From DATNBU01 sp964476185 (lineage in GTDB: Bacteria > Desulfobacterota > Binatia > UBA1149 > CAITLU01), in the NCBI GenBank assembly GCA_964476185.1, contig CAYYZO010000009.1:1-64000 (forward strand): DNA of 64,000 bases. The letters run 5' to 3'. The notes beneath the pieces are model-generated. The model was not told where the DNA came from and searched no databases. It saw nothing but the letters and a program-made list of their open reading frames with translations. Within the stretch, counting starts at the first letter, position 1, and each line of letters starts with the position of its first letter. The translations under genes and the position numbers were made by a program. This document shows, piece by piece, positions 51,608 through 62,031 of the stretch.

Positions 51608-51637
51608 TCGTCGCCCGCGCCACGCGCAGGCGGATCG

Positions 51638-51670
51638 CGACGCCCCCGGCCGTTCAGGCCGGGGGCGTCG
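51638..51670. terminator. Bidirectional terminator hairpin
   Basis: A perfect 14-bp stem (51638-51651 with 51657-51670), 5-nt loop, between the convergent hydrolase and acyl-CoA ligase genes. Its right arm lies inside the last codons of the ligase gene. No strong T-tract. Confidence 0.75.
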
Positions 51671-53240
51671 TCGTCTTGAGCGCGCGACGCAGGACCTTGC
51701 CGGAGGCGTTCTTCGGCAGCTCGCCCACGAACTCGAACGAGCGCGGCTTCTTGTAGGCCGCCGTGCGCGCGGCGACGTGCTCGGCCAGCTCGGCCGAGGA
51801 GGCGCTCGAGCCGGGGCGAAGCACGACGACCGCATGCACGCGCTCGCCCCACTCGGCGTCGGGCCGGCCCACCACCGCCGACTCGAGCACCGCCGGATGG
51901 CTCGACAGCGCGTCCTCGACCTCGCGCGGGTACACGTTGAACCCGCCGCTGACGATCATGTCGTGCAGCCGGTCGACGATCGTCACGAAACCGTCGGCGT
52001 CGCGCGTCGCGAGGTCGCCGGTGTGCATCCATCCCTCGTCGTCGAGACCCTTGGCGTCGCCGCGAGCCGACCCGCCCCAATAGCCGAGCATCGTGTTGCG
52101 GCCGCGCACGAGCACCTCGCCGGCCTCGCCGGCGACCGCTTCGCGTCCGTCGCGAACGATGCGCAGCTCGCCCACCGCGGTCGGCCGGCCGCAACTCGAG
52201 AGTCGACGCCGGCGCGAATCGTCGTCGCCGGCGACGACGTGGTCCTCGCGCCGCAGCGCGGTCACCGGCCAGTTCGATTCGGTCAGGCCGTAGATCTGCA
52301 CGAACACCGGGCCGAGCAGCGCGAGGCCCTGCTCGAGGCGGTCGACGGGCATGGACGCGCCCCCGTAGACGATCGTGCGCAGCGCCTCCGGCCGGGGACC
52401 GCTCCGAACGGCGTCGAGAAACCGCACGAGCATCGTCGGCACGAGGAACGCGGCCGTCACGCGCTCGTCGGCGGCGAGTCGCGCGAACGCCGCCGCGTCG
52501 AAGTGGTCGGCCACGAGAGCCGTCGCCCCGACCGCGGCGTGGGGCAGCCACATGGCCCCGGCGGCGTGCGTCATCGGTGCGACCTGGGCGAGCACGTCGG
52601 CGGAGCCGAGCGGACCGATCACGTCGGAGACGATCTCGACCGAGGCGTCGTAGCAGCGTCTCGGCAGCACGGCGCCCTTCGGAAGACCCGCCGTGCCCGA
52701 GGTGTAGCGAATGCGAACCACGTCCTCGGGCCCCGGCGCCGACGGCGGCTCGACGGGGCGGCCGGTGGCCAGCAGCCAGTCCCAGCCGGCCGGCCCGTCG
52801 CTGCCGACCTCGACGACGAAGCATCCGGGCGACAATACGCTGCGATCGATCCCGGCGAGATGCTTCGTCGAAGCGATCAGCACCGATGGAGAGCAGTCCC
52901 GGAGGATCGCCGCGTGCTCGGCCGGAGACGAGCGCACGTTGAGCGCGACCCAGACGATGCCCGAGACGAGGCAGGCCCACTCGCTCGCGACCATCTCGAC
53001 GCCGTTGTCGAGCAGCACCGCGGCGCGGTCGCCGGGCCGCACGCCGCGCGAGGCCAGCACGTCGGCAAGCCGCAGCGTCCGGTCATGAAGCCCGGCATAC
53101 GAGACCGGCGCGCCGCGGCGGTACTCGCGAGCCGCCGCATCCCAGGCGAGCGGCACGAGCGCCGGCCGGTCGGCGTGCGCACGGCAGAACTCGTGGATCA
53201 GGCTGGAGACGCTGGTCGTGCGGGAGACGAGGTCCGGCAC
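51654..53240 (-). CDS. AMP-forming acyl-CoA synthetase
   Basis: About 528 residues. RYTSGTAGLPKGA (P-loop-like), IYGLTESNWP, GWMHTGDLATRDADGFVTIVDR and the terminal NASGKVLRR (catalytic Lys) define a class I adenylate-forming acyl-CoA ligase. Substrate unknown; the style resembles fatty or aryl acid ligases. No ATG is available near the conserved N-terminus; GTG 53240 is chosen, GTG 53258 is also possible. It follows coaE by 34 nt. Confidence 0.85.
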   Translation of the reverse strand: MPDLVSRTTSVSSLIHEFCRAHADRPALVPLAWDAAAREYRRGAPVSYAGLHDRTLRLADVLASRGVRPGDRAAVLLDNGVEMVASEWACLVSGIVWVALNVRSSPAEHAAILRDCSPSVLIASTKHLAGIDRSVLSPGCFVVEVGSDGPAGWDWLLATGRPVEPPSAPGPEDVVRIRYTSGTAGLPKGAVLPRRCYDASVEIVSDVIGPLGSADVLAQVAPMTHAAGAMWLPHAAVGATALVADHFDAAAFARLAADERVTAAFLVPTMLVRFLDAVRSGPRPEALRTIVYGGASMPVDRLEQGLALLGPVFVQIYGLTESNWPVTALRREDHVVAGDDDSRRRRLSSCGRPTAVGELRIVRDGREAVAGEAGEVLVRGRNTMLGYWGGSARGDAKGLDDEGWMHTGDLATRDADGFVTIVDRLHDMIVSGGFNVYPREVEDALSSHPAVLESAVVGRPDAEWGERVHAVVVLRPGSSASSAELAEHVAARTAAYKKPRSFEFVGELPKNASGKVLRRALKTTTPPA

Positions 53241-53274
53241 GCGCGGAGGATCCTGCACGGCGCGCGAACCGTCG

Positions 53275-53904
53275 TCAGGAAGCGCTCGCGCGCGACGTGT
53301 CGAGCTCGTGCTGGAGCTCGCTCCAGGCCGCCTGCACCTCGGCTTCGAGGTCGAGCAGGCTGCCGTTGTTCTCGATGACCCGGGTCGCGGTGCGGCGCCG
53401 CGTCTCGTTGTCGGCTTGCGCCCGCATGCGCCGGTGGACCTCCTCGGCATCCATGCCGCGCAGCGCGACGAGGCGCTGCAGGACGATGTCCGGGTCGGCG
53501 ACGACCGCCCACAACCGGCCCGCGCCGCCGGTCCAGCCCGTCTCCGTCATCAGGGCGGCCTCGATCACGACCACCGACCCGGGGTCGTCGGCGACGATGT
53601 CGGCGACGCGCTGGGCCACCTCGGCCCGAACCAGGGGGTGGACGATGCCGTTCAGCTCGGCCAGGGCAGCGGGATCGCGAAAGACCATCGAGCCGAGCCG
53701 GGCCCGGTCGATCGCGCCGTCTTCCCCGACCACGCCCTCGCCGAAGCGCTCGACGATGCGTTCGAACCCGGGCGTGCCCGGCACGTAGACCTCGTGCGCG
53801 ACGCGGTCGGCGTCGATCACGTGCGCGCCGCGATCGGCGAGCAGTTCGGCCACGGTCGACTTGCCCGACCCGATCCCGCCGGTGAGCCCGATCATCACAG
53901 CCAT
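53275..53904 (-). CDS. coaE: Dephospho-CoA kinase
   Basis: 209 residues, the usual length. Walker A GLTGGIGSGKST at about 6-17, HVIDADRVAHEVY, and the lid region VLQRLVALRGMDAEEVHRRMRAQ. It phosphorylates dephospho-CoA in the last step of CoA synthesis. The ATG at 53904 is supported by a promoter ending 8 nt before it. Operon with the acyl-CoA ligase, which consumes CoA. Confidence 0.93.
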   Translation of the reverse strand: MAVMIGLTGGIGSGKSTVAELLADRGAHVIDADRVAHEVYVPGTPGFERIVERFGEGVVGEDGAIDRARLGSMVFRDPAALAELNGIVHPLVRAEVAQRVADIVADDPGSVVVIEAALMTETGWTGGAGRLWAVVADPDIVLQRLVALRGMDAEEVHRRMRAQADNETRRRTATRVIENNGSLLDLEAEVQAAWSELQHELDTSRASAS

Positions 53905-53912
53905 CGCGCGCG

Positions 53913-53940
53913 ATTCTATTCGGACGCCGGACGCTGGCAA
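53913..53940 (-). promoter_or_regulatory. promoter of coaE, probably leaderless
   Basis: Minus strand: TTGCCA (53935-53940), 16-nt spacer, TAGAAT (53913-53918; five of six consensus bases), 8 nt to the ATG. Confidence 0.6.
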
Positions 53941-54019
53941 CGAACGGGCGGGTTTTCTCCGAAACGGCGCGGTGGGCATATGCTGCGTCGCGGGCGCCCG
54001 CCGGGCGCCCGGACACGAC

Positions 54020-55465
54020 GTGACCTCGCGACGAATCGACTTCGCGATCGCGGCCGCGATCTTCGCCGGCGCCGCGATCTTCTTCGCTTCCTTCGAACCG
54101 TGGCAGCGCCCGGTGCTGCTCGACGCGGCGACGTGGGACTACATGGCGGTCGAGGCCTCGCGCGGGTTGGTGCCGTACCGGGACGTCTTCCTGCACAAGA
54201 CCCCGGGGGCCGCGCTGATCGGCGCGGTGGGTGCCTGGACCGGGCGCCGGCTCGGCGTCGAACCGGTGCTGGCGGCGCACGCGGTGTTCCTGCTGCTCGG
54301 TGCGCTCGCGCCGGTGCTGCTGTTCGCGATCTGCCGGAGCGCCGGACTCGCGCGAGCGGCTTCGGCCGGCGCGGCGATCGCCCTCTTCGCGTTCGACGAA
54401 TGGCCCGTCGCGGCCCTCGAGGGCTGCCGGCCGAAGGTCCCGACCACGGTGCTCGGCCTCGCGGCGATGCTGGCCGCCGAGCGCGGGCGCGGCATCGCGG
54501 CTTCGGTCGTCGGCGGGGCTTCGGTGCTGTGCTGGCAGCCCGGCCTCGCGTTCCTCGCCGGCGCGTGGGCGGCCCTGCTGCGGGCCGGCGAGCGCCGGCC
54601 GCGCCGGTTCGCGCTCTTCGCGCTCGCGTCGCTCGCGCCGGCCGCCCTGTTGCTCGCGTGGCTCGCGGCCCACGGCGCGTTGGCCGACTTCGTCGAGCAG
54701 GCCGTGCTGTTCAACCTGCACTACATCGAGGAGAAGGCGCGCTCGCCGGCCGGCACGCTGAGGGCGCTCGCGCGCAGCCTCGGTGACTGGAACGCCGTCG
54801 AACTGCTGCTGCTGCCGGCCGCGGTCGCGGGCCTCTGGCTGCGGCGGGCGCGAGCCGGGCGGGCGCGGCTGCCGGTCTCGATCGTCGTCTCCGGAACGGT
54901 GTACGCGGCGATGACGTTCGTGAGCTACCAGTCCTGGCCGGATGCGATCCTGCTCGGGCCGATCGTCGCGACGACGATCGGCGTCGGCCTGCACGCGCTC
55001 CTCGACCTGCGGCTCGACCGGCGCGCCGCCGCCGTCCTCTCGCTCGTCGTGCTGACCATCGCCGCTGCACCCGACGACCGCCCCAAATACCGCCCGTCGC
55101 TCGGATTCGCGGAGCAGCGCGAGCGCTTCGTGGCGCTCGCGGCGGGCCTGTCCGCGGACGATGCCGTGCTCGGCGTCAGCGTGCCGGAGTTCTTCCTGCA
55201 CACGTCGCGCCGCAACGGCTGGAAGTGGCCCTACCTGTGGTTCGGCGTGGACGATTTCGCCGCCGCGCACCATCCCGGCGGGTTCGACGGGGTTCTCGCC
55301 GATCTCGCGCTCGACCCTCCGGCCATGATCCTCGTCGGGCGGCTCTGGGCAGGCCCCGAGCGCCAGCTGTTCGAGCGGTGGGCGGCCGCGCGCTACGACG
55401 TCACGACGGTGCGACTCTTCCCGCACCTGAAGCGGCCGCTGCGCGTGTACCGGCTGCGCGACTGA
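54020..55465 (+). CDS. Multi-pass membrane glycosyltransferase-like protein (GT-C fold)
   Basis: 481 residues, about ten hydrophobic helices. DAATWDYMAVEASRGLVPYRDVFLHKTPGAALIGA is the acidic first loop common to GT-C enzymes, and a soluble C-terminus follows at 360-481. It resembles mannosyltransferases or ArnT-like enzymes in layout but no specific family is recognised. The start is GTG 54020; no in-frame ATG lies between it and 53861. Divergent from coaE. Confidence 0.68.
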   Translation: MTSRRIDFAIAAAIFAGAAIFFASFEPWQRPVLLDAATWDYMAVEASRGLVPYRDVFLHKTPGAALIGAVGAWTGRRLGVEPVLAAHAVFLLLGALAPVLLFAICRSAGLARAASAGAAIALFAFDEWPVAALEGCRPKVPTTVLGLAAMLAAERGRGIAASVVGGASVLCWQPGLAFLAGAWAALLRAGERRPRRFALFALASLAPAALLLAWLAAHGALADFVEQAVLFNLHYIEEKARSPAGTLRALARSLGDWNAVELLLLPAAVAGLWLRRARAGRARLPVSIVVSGTVYAAMTFVSYQSWPDAILLGPIVATTIGVGLHALLDLRLDRRAAAVLSLVVLTIAAAPDDRPKYRPSLGFAEQRERFVALAAGLSADDAVLGVSVPEFFLHTSRRNGWKWPYLWFGVDDFAAAHHPGGFDGVLADLALDPPAMILVGRLWAGPERQLFERWAAARYDVTTVRLFPHLKRPLRVYRLRD

Positions 55466-55513
55466 CGACGGCGCGATCCCGCGTGTCGTCGCGACTCGCA
55501 GCCCCGGCGTCGG

Positions 55514-55534
55514 GCGGCCGCGGTCAGCGGCCGC
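55514..55534. terminator. Terminator-like hairpin between convergent genes
   Basis: GCGGCCGC (55514-55521) pairs with the same palindromic word at 55527-55534 around a 5-nt loop, between the glycosyltransferase-like gene and gloB. No T-tract. Confidence 0.5.
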
Positions 55535-55540
55535 GACGTC

Positions 55541-56323
55541 TCACCAGTTGTCCTTGAGGCGGCGCGTCGCCGCGAACACCGAGGCCGCGTCCGCGCCGAC
55601 CCCGGCCTCCCGCTCGCGGACCGAGGCGACCAGTTCCGGACTCGACCAGCGCAGGAACGGGTTCGTCGCCTTCTCGATCGCGATCGTCGTCGGCACGCTC
55701 GGCCGGCCGGCCGCGCGCATCTCGTCGACCTGGCGCCGCCGTTCGGCGAGCGCCTCGTTGGAAGGCTCGAGCTCCGCGGCGAACTCGAGGTTCTTCACCG
55801 TGTACTCGTGGCCGCAGAACACGCGCGCGTCCTCCGGCAGTGCAGCCAGGCGCGACAGCGACGACATCATCTGCGGCGCGTCTCCCTCGAACAGCCGACC
55901 GCAGCCGCCCGCGAACAGCGTGTCGCCCGTGAACACCACCTTCTCGCGCTCGAACCAATACGCGATGTGGCCGCGGGTGTGAGCCGGGATGAAGATCGCG
56001 CGCCCCTCGAGCGCGCCCAGCCGGAACGCCTCGCCGTCGGCGAGTCCGCGCGTGAGGCCCGGGATGCGTTCCGCGTCGCCCGCGTAACCGTACACCTCGA
56101 CGCTGCCGGCCGGCAGCGCCGCCAGAAGCTCCTCGTTGCCGCCGACGTGATCGAAGTGATGGTGGGTGGACAGGATCGCCACGATCCGCACTCCCTCCCG
56201 GGAAGCGGCCTCGAGCACCGGAGCAGCCTCGGCGACATCGACGACGCCGGCGATCCCGGACGCCTCGTCGACCGCGAGGTAGGCATAGTTGTCCGCGAGC
56301 TGACCGACCGGAACGACGCGCAT
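55541..56323 (-). CDS. gloB: Hydroxyacylglutathione hydrolase (glyoxalase II)
   Basis: 260 residues. Metal-binding THHHFDHVGG, FIPAHTRGHIAYWF, FTGDTLFAGGCGRLFEG and FCGHEYTVKNLEFAAELEP are all typical of glyoxalase II, with the HAGH C-terminal segment. It hydrolyses S-lactoylglutathione in methylglyoxal detoxification. Starts 2 nt after the stop of the upstream lipoprotein gene. Confidence 0.92.
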   Translation of the reverse strand: MRVVPVGQLADNYAYLAVDEASGIAGVVDVAEAAPVLEAASREGVRIVAILSTHHHFDHVGGNEELLAALPAGSVEVYGYAGDAERIPGLTRGLADGEAFRLGALEGRAIFIPAHTRGHIAYWFEREKVVFTGDTLFAGGCGRLFEGDAPQMMSSLSRLAALPEDARVFCGHEYTVKNLEFAAELEPSNEALAERRRQVDEMRAAGRPSVPTTIAIEKATNPFLRWSSPELVASVREREAGVGADAASVFAATRRLKDNW

Positions 56324-56325
56324 CG

Positions 56326-56961
56326 TCACGGGTGGGCAGCGTCGCCGGCGGCCGGGGCGGGTGCGTCGGCCTTGCCGGCCGGCTGCTCGTCGTCGTCCTC
56401 GTCGTCGTCGTCGAGGTCCGTGGCCGGTGGGACGTAGCTCTCCGACCGCTCGCGAGTACGGATCACCTCGCCCGTCTCCGGATCGATGTCCTCGGTGACG
56501 ACCTTCGAGCGCTGCGTCTCGTCGTCGTTGGTCCGGCGCTCGCGGGCGATCAGCTTCCCCTGGCGGTAGCCTTCCGCGTACTCCTCCCAGAACACGCCGT
56601 CGCGCATCACGCCCCGGTGGAAACCGAGCAACACTCCGTTGCCCCAGACCTTGTACTCGAGCTGGTCGCCATCCTGCTTCGCGCCGAAGAGCATCCCGCG
56701 GCTCGGCGGCTGGGCGACCTCTCCATCGAAGCGGTGGAGCCGGTAGCGGTCGTACTTGTCCTGCTTCATCACCGGACCGCCGACGTAGTACTTGTAGCCG
56801 GGCAGGATCGGGATCTTCGGCAGGCTGCCTTCGGCCGCCGACGCGGCGGGACTCGAGGAAGCGACCGGCGCGTCCGCCTGCCTGGCCGGCTCTTCGTTGG
56901 AGCAGGCGGCGGTACAAACCATGGCGAGCGTCACGAGCGACAGGACGGGAAGTCGTTTCAT
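56326..56961 (-). CDS. Putative lipoprotein with MORN-like centre
   Basis: 211 residues. Signal with lipobox CTAAC (Cys20). The centre (about 55-150) reads GYKYYVGGPVMKQDKYDRYRL, GDQLEYKVWGNGVLLGFHRGVMRDGVFWEEYAEGYRQGKLI, reminiscent of MORN-type turns but not a clear family. The C-terminus has an acidic stretch (DLDDDDEDDDEQ). Located between the coiled-coil gene and gloB in one operon; function unknown. Confidence 0.6.
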   Translation of the reverse strand: MKRLPVLSLVTLAMVCTAACSNEEPARQADAPVASSSPAASAAEGSLPKIPILPGYKYYVGGPVMKQDKYDRYRLHRFDGEVAQPPSRGMLFGAKQDGDQLEYKVWGNGVLLGFHRGVMRDGVFWEEYAEGYRQGKLIARERRTNDDETQRSKVVTEDIDPETGEVIRTRERSESYVPPATDLDDDDEDDDEQPAGKADAPAPAAGDAAHP

Positions 56962-56983
56962 TCCTGGATTCCTCGAAGTGGTG

Positions 56984-57652
56984 TCAGGCGGGACGCATCT
57001 TCGGCTCGACCGTCGGAAGTCCCTCGAGGATCTTCTGCGAACCGGGGGAAGAGCTGACGATTCGCGGCGGGCGTGGCTTGGCGCCCGGCCGCACCGGCGG
57101 CGCGTCGGCCGCCTCGCCCTCGCCCTCGTGGAGCGGGGGGAGCAAGCCGTCGGCCGAGAGCGTGGACTCGAGGTCGTCGATGCGCTCGCTCAGGCGGTTG
57201 ATCTGTTCCGCCATCCGGCGGCGCTCGGCTTCCCGCGCGTCGAGCGCTTCGGTGCGCTCGGCGAGCGCGTCGACGCGGTCCTGGGTGCGCGCCTGGAGTT
57301 CCGCGAGCCGCGCGGTGGTGGTCCCGAGTTCCTCCACCGCCGCGAGCAGGTCGTCGAGACGCGAGGTCGTCGCGGCCTGCTCCCGCCGGTGCCGGGCCTC
57401 GCTCTGCAGGAGGGCCCGGACGTCGCGGGCGAGAGCCTCGACGGCGGCCGCGTCGGCGATCCCGAGCGCAGCGGCCAGCGGCCGCACCGCCTCGGCCGAG
57501 ACGGTCCCGATCAGGTCCATCGTGCGGCCGACCGCGTCGGAGTCGAAGCCCAGGCGGTCGAAGAACATCCCGGCCTCGCGCTCGAACATCGCGACCGCGT
57601 CGAGCAGGCTGCGCAGGTTCTTGTCGAACGAAGAGTTCCGGCTGTCGGTCAT
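56984..57652 (-). CDS. Coiled-coil protein of unknown function
   Basis: 222 residues. A helical N-terminus (FDKNLRSLLDAVAMFEREAGMFFDRLGF), then a coiled coil at about 75-165 (TTSRLDDLLAAVEELGTTTARLAELQARTQDRVDALAERTEAL), and a Pro-rich tail. The arrangement is like PHA-granule or PhaE-type accessory proteins, but no defining motif supports that. 22 nt before the lipoprotein gene; 169 nt after the SIMPL gene. Confidence 0.6.
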   Translation of the reverse strand: MTDSRNSSFDKNLRSLLDAVAMFEREAGMFFDRLGFDSDAVGRTMDLIGTVSAEAVRPLAAALGIADAAAVEALARDVRALLQSEARHRREQAATTSRLDDLLAAVEELGTTTARLAELQARTQDRVDALAERTEALDAREAERRRMAEQINRLSERIDDLESTLSADGLLPPLHEGEGEAADAPPVRPGAKPRPPRIVSSSPGSQKILEGLPTVEPKMRPA

Positions 57653-57821
57653 GGGATTCGAGCCTCGGAAGCGGACCTCGCGGGGGCGCCCTGCGAGGCC
57701 GGGAACCGGAAAGGCCGCAATATCGGCCGAGCGACCGCCCCGCGCAAGCCCCGCGGAGCGCCGGATCGAGCCCTGCGGCAGGGCGGCGCGACCTCCGCCG
57801 CGCGGCGCTGATGTCCCCCGC

Positions 57822-58559
57822 TCAGCGGATCGCGAACGTCACGCTGACGGAGGCCTGGATCTCGAGGCTGCCGGGAACGACCTCGGTGCGCGCCGGCGCG
57901 GCCTCCATCATCATCGCGGCCCGGTCGCGCGAGAACATGGGCTGCGGCCCGACCGTCGCTCCACTGGAGGCGTCGAGCACGTCGCCGACGCCGACGCCGA
58001 GGCTCTGCGCGATGGTCTCGGCCTCCGTGCGCGCGACCTGCCCGGCCTGCAGAAGCGCCTGCCGGCGCGCGGACGCCTCGTCGTCGAGGAAGAACGAGAT
58101 CGAGTCGATCTGGTTCGCGCCGGCCGCGACCGCCGCGTCGATCAGGGCGCCAACGCCCGCGAGGTCGGCCGTCACGATCGCCAGGCGATTCGTCGCGACG
58201 TAGCCGACGAGTTTCGGCCCCTGGCCCGCCCGCCTCGGCTGCTCGTAGTCGTACTCCGGGGAAAGATCGTACCCGGCGGTGCGAACCTCGCCCGGCGCCT
58301 TGACGGACGCGCGAAGCTGCTCGAGCACGGCCTTGCTGGTGCGCGCGTTCTGTTCCGAAGCTTCGCGGGCGGTCGCCGAGCGAGTGGCGACCGACACCGC
58401 GACGCGCGCCCGATCGGGCGCCGCCTTGACCGTGGAGGTTCCGGTCGCGCGAATCGTGCGCGGCGCCGGCGCGTCCTCCACCGCACCGGCACGCGGAGCG
58501 CAAGCGAACAGCAGGACGGCTGCCGAGGAGGCGGCGAAGATGGAACGCATCGGAATCAT
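57822..58559 (-). CDS. SIMPL-domain (DUF541) exported protein
   Basis: 245 residues. Signal peptide (FAASSAAVLLFACAPRAGA), then IRATGTSTVKAAPDRARVAVSVATR and SPEYDYEQPRRAGQGPKLVGYVATNRLAI, the DUF541/SIMPL pattern, ending VPGSLEIQASVSVTF. This family is periplasmic and poorly understood, sometimes tied to oxidative stress. The Cys in LLFAC may instead be a lipidation site. Begins in an ATGA overlap with the rlmE stop. Confidence 0.8.
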   Translation of the reverse strand: MIPMRSIFAASSAAVLLFACAPRAGAVEDAPAPRTIRATGTSTVKAAPDRARVAVSVATRSATAREASEQNARTSKAVLEQLRASVKAPGEVRTAGYDLSPEYDYEQPRRAGQGPKLVGYVATNRLAIVTADLAGVGALIDAAVAAGANQIDSISFFLDDEASARRQALLQAGQVARTEAETIAQSLGVGVGDVLDASSGATVGPQPMFSRDRAAMMMEAAPARTEVVPGSLEIQASVSVTFAIR

Positions 58560-59185
58560 GGATGTTCTCCCTGGGGGCCGGACGCCGGACGATCGGCGCG
58601 CCGGCCGGTTGCGGCGACGTAGATTTCCGAGGACCCCTTGCGCGTCGACGGCGGCCGCCACGCCGTGACCGTGCGGAACTCCTCGCGCAGCTTCTTCGTC
58701 ATCGCCTGCTCGACGCCCGAGAACAGCTTCACGAGCAGGCGTCCGTTCGGCGAGAGCACGCGGCGCGCGAACTCGACCGCGACGTCGACGAGCGCCTCCT
58801 CGCGTGCCGCGTCGGTGGCGCGGATTCCCGTCAGCTTCGGCGAAAGGTCGGAAAGAACGACGTCGATCGGCCCGCCCGCGGCGTCGAGGATCCTCGCCTG
58901 CACCTCGGGATCGCCGGCGTCCCCGGCGATCGTCGTGACGTTGGAGAGTCCAAGCGGCTCGGTCGCCACGAGGTCGACGCCGACGACGACCCCGGACGGA
59001 CCCACGCGCCGCGACGCGACCTGCAGCCATGCGCCCGGCCAGCAGCCGAGGTCGACGACGCGGCATCCCGGCGAGAGCAGGCGGAAGCGCGCGTCGAGAT
59101 CCTCGAGCTTGATGCCGGCGCGCGAACGCAGGCCCGCCTTCTTCGCTGCGTGGTACGTCGCGTCCTTGCGCTGGTAGTGTCCCAT
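58556..59185 (-). CDS. rlmE: 23S rRNA 2'-O-ribose U2552 methyltransferase
   Basis: 209 residues, the standard RlmE/FtsJ size. YHAAKKAGLRSRAGIKLEDL, VVDLGCWPGAWLQVASRRVGPSGVVVGVD (SAM site), VLSDLSPKLTG, LLVKLFSG and SSEIYVAA contain the K-D-K-E catalytic tetrad. It methylates the ribosomal A-loop. Divergent from the uvrD-type gene with a 69-bp shared region. Confidence 0.9.
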   Translation of the reverse strand: MGHYQRKDATYHAAKKAGLRSRAGIKLEDLDARFRLLSPGCRVVDLGCWPGAWLQVASRRVGPSGVVVGVDLVATEPLGLSNVTTIAGDAGDPEVQARILDAAGGPIDVVLSDLSPKLTGIRATDAAREEALVDVAVEFARRVLSPNGRLLVKLFSGVEQAMTKKLREEFRTVTAWRPPSTRKGSSEIYVAATGRRADRPASGPQGEHP

Positions 59186-59210
59186 CGTGGTGACGGCGCG
59201 CGCAGCGCCC

Positions 59211-59229
59211 GGTTGCCCGGCCGGCAACC
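59211..59229. repeat. 7-bp inverted repeat in the rlmE/uvrD divergent region
   Basis: GGTTGCC (59211-59217) and GGCAACC (59223-59229) around a 5-nt loop. Each arm contains a TTGCC word that could be a -35 in its own direction. For uvrD, TTGCCC (59213-59218) plus 17 nt gives CACCAT, 13 nt before the ATG. Confidence 0.35.
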
Positions 59230-59254
59230 CTCGGGCACCATCCCAGTTTCCCCG

Positions 59255-61507
<2,253 letters not shown>

Positions 61508-61625
61508 CCGAGGGCTGATCCGGACGGCCCGGCAGGCGGATGGCGCAAGTCGTTCGACGGGCCGGGCCGGTTGGCGTGCGCTCGAGGAGCGTCCCGGGAC
61601 GATCTCCACCCCCGCGGCTCGGGAG

Positions 61626-61922
61626 CTACCTCACCACGTACGTGCAGGACCTCGCCGGCCGCTCGCGCGAGCAGCCGCTGAAACCACGGTGATCGATGTG
61701 CTCGTACGGCGCGACGGTGTTGCCGAACACCGCGAGCGGACGCGTGACCGTCCACTCGAGCACCTTGCCGACCGGTGCGACGAAGTAATAGGCGATCCGC
61801 AGCGGGTTCTCGCCGTCGGGAGGGTACGTGGTATCGAGCGCCCGGGCGCTCGTGGCGCCGCCGGCGATGGATGCGGCGACGGCCGCGGCAACGACGAAGC
61901 GGCGTACAGGAAATGAGGCCAT
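61626..61922 (-). CDS. Small exported protein of unknown function
   Basis: 98 residues. Signal peptide (FVVAAAVAASIAGGATSARA), then DTTYPPDGENPLRIAYYFVAPVGKVLEWTVTRPLAVFGNTVAPYEH. The P-L-R-x3-Y-x4-P-V-G-x3-E-W-x3-R-P-L spacing recalls short periplasmic proteins with an RPL motif found near other envelope genes, but no family is established. A GAGGGG ribosome site precedes the ATG. It is divergent from the E2-like gene. Confidence 0.55.
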   Translation of the reverse strand: MASFPVRRFVVAAAVAASIAGGATSARALDTTYPPDGENPLRIAYYFVAPVGKVLEWTVTRPLAVFGNTVAPYEHIDHRGFSGCSRERPARSCTYVVR

Positions 61923-62031
61923 GGTCGTGTTCCCCTCGCGCACGGCGGGCCCGGACCCGCCGCCGCTTCCGAAGTCGATACGGGTCTTATACATCACGGT
62001 CCGCGAGTTCCCACCCCGCGTTCCTGCTGCG

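Noticed and set aside
56984..57652. PhaE/phasin-type protein
   Set aside because: Only a generic coiled coil is visible; no PHA synthase gene nearby.
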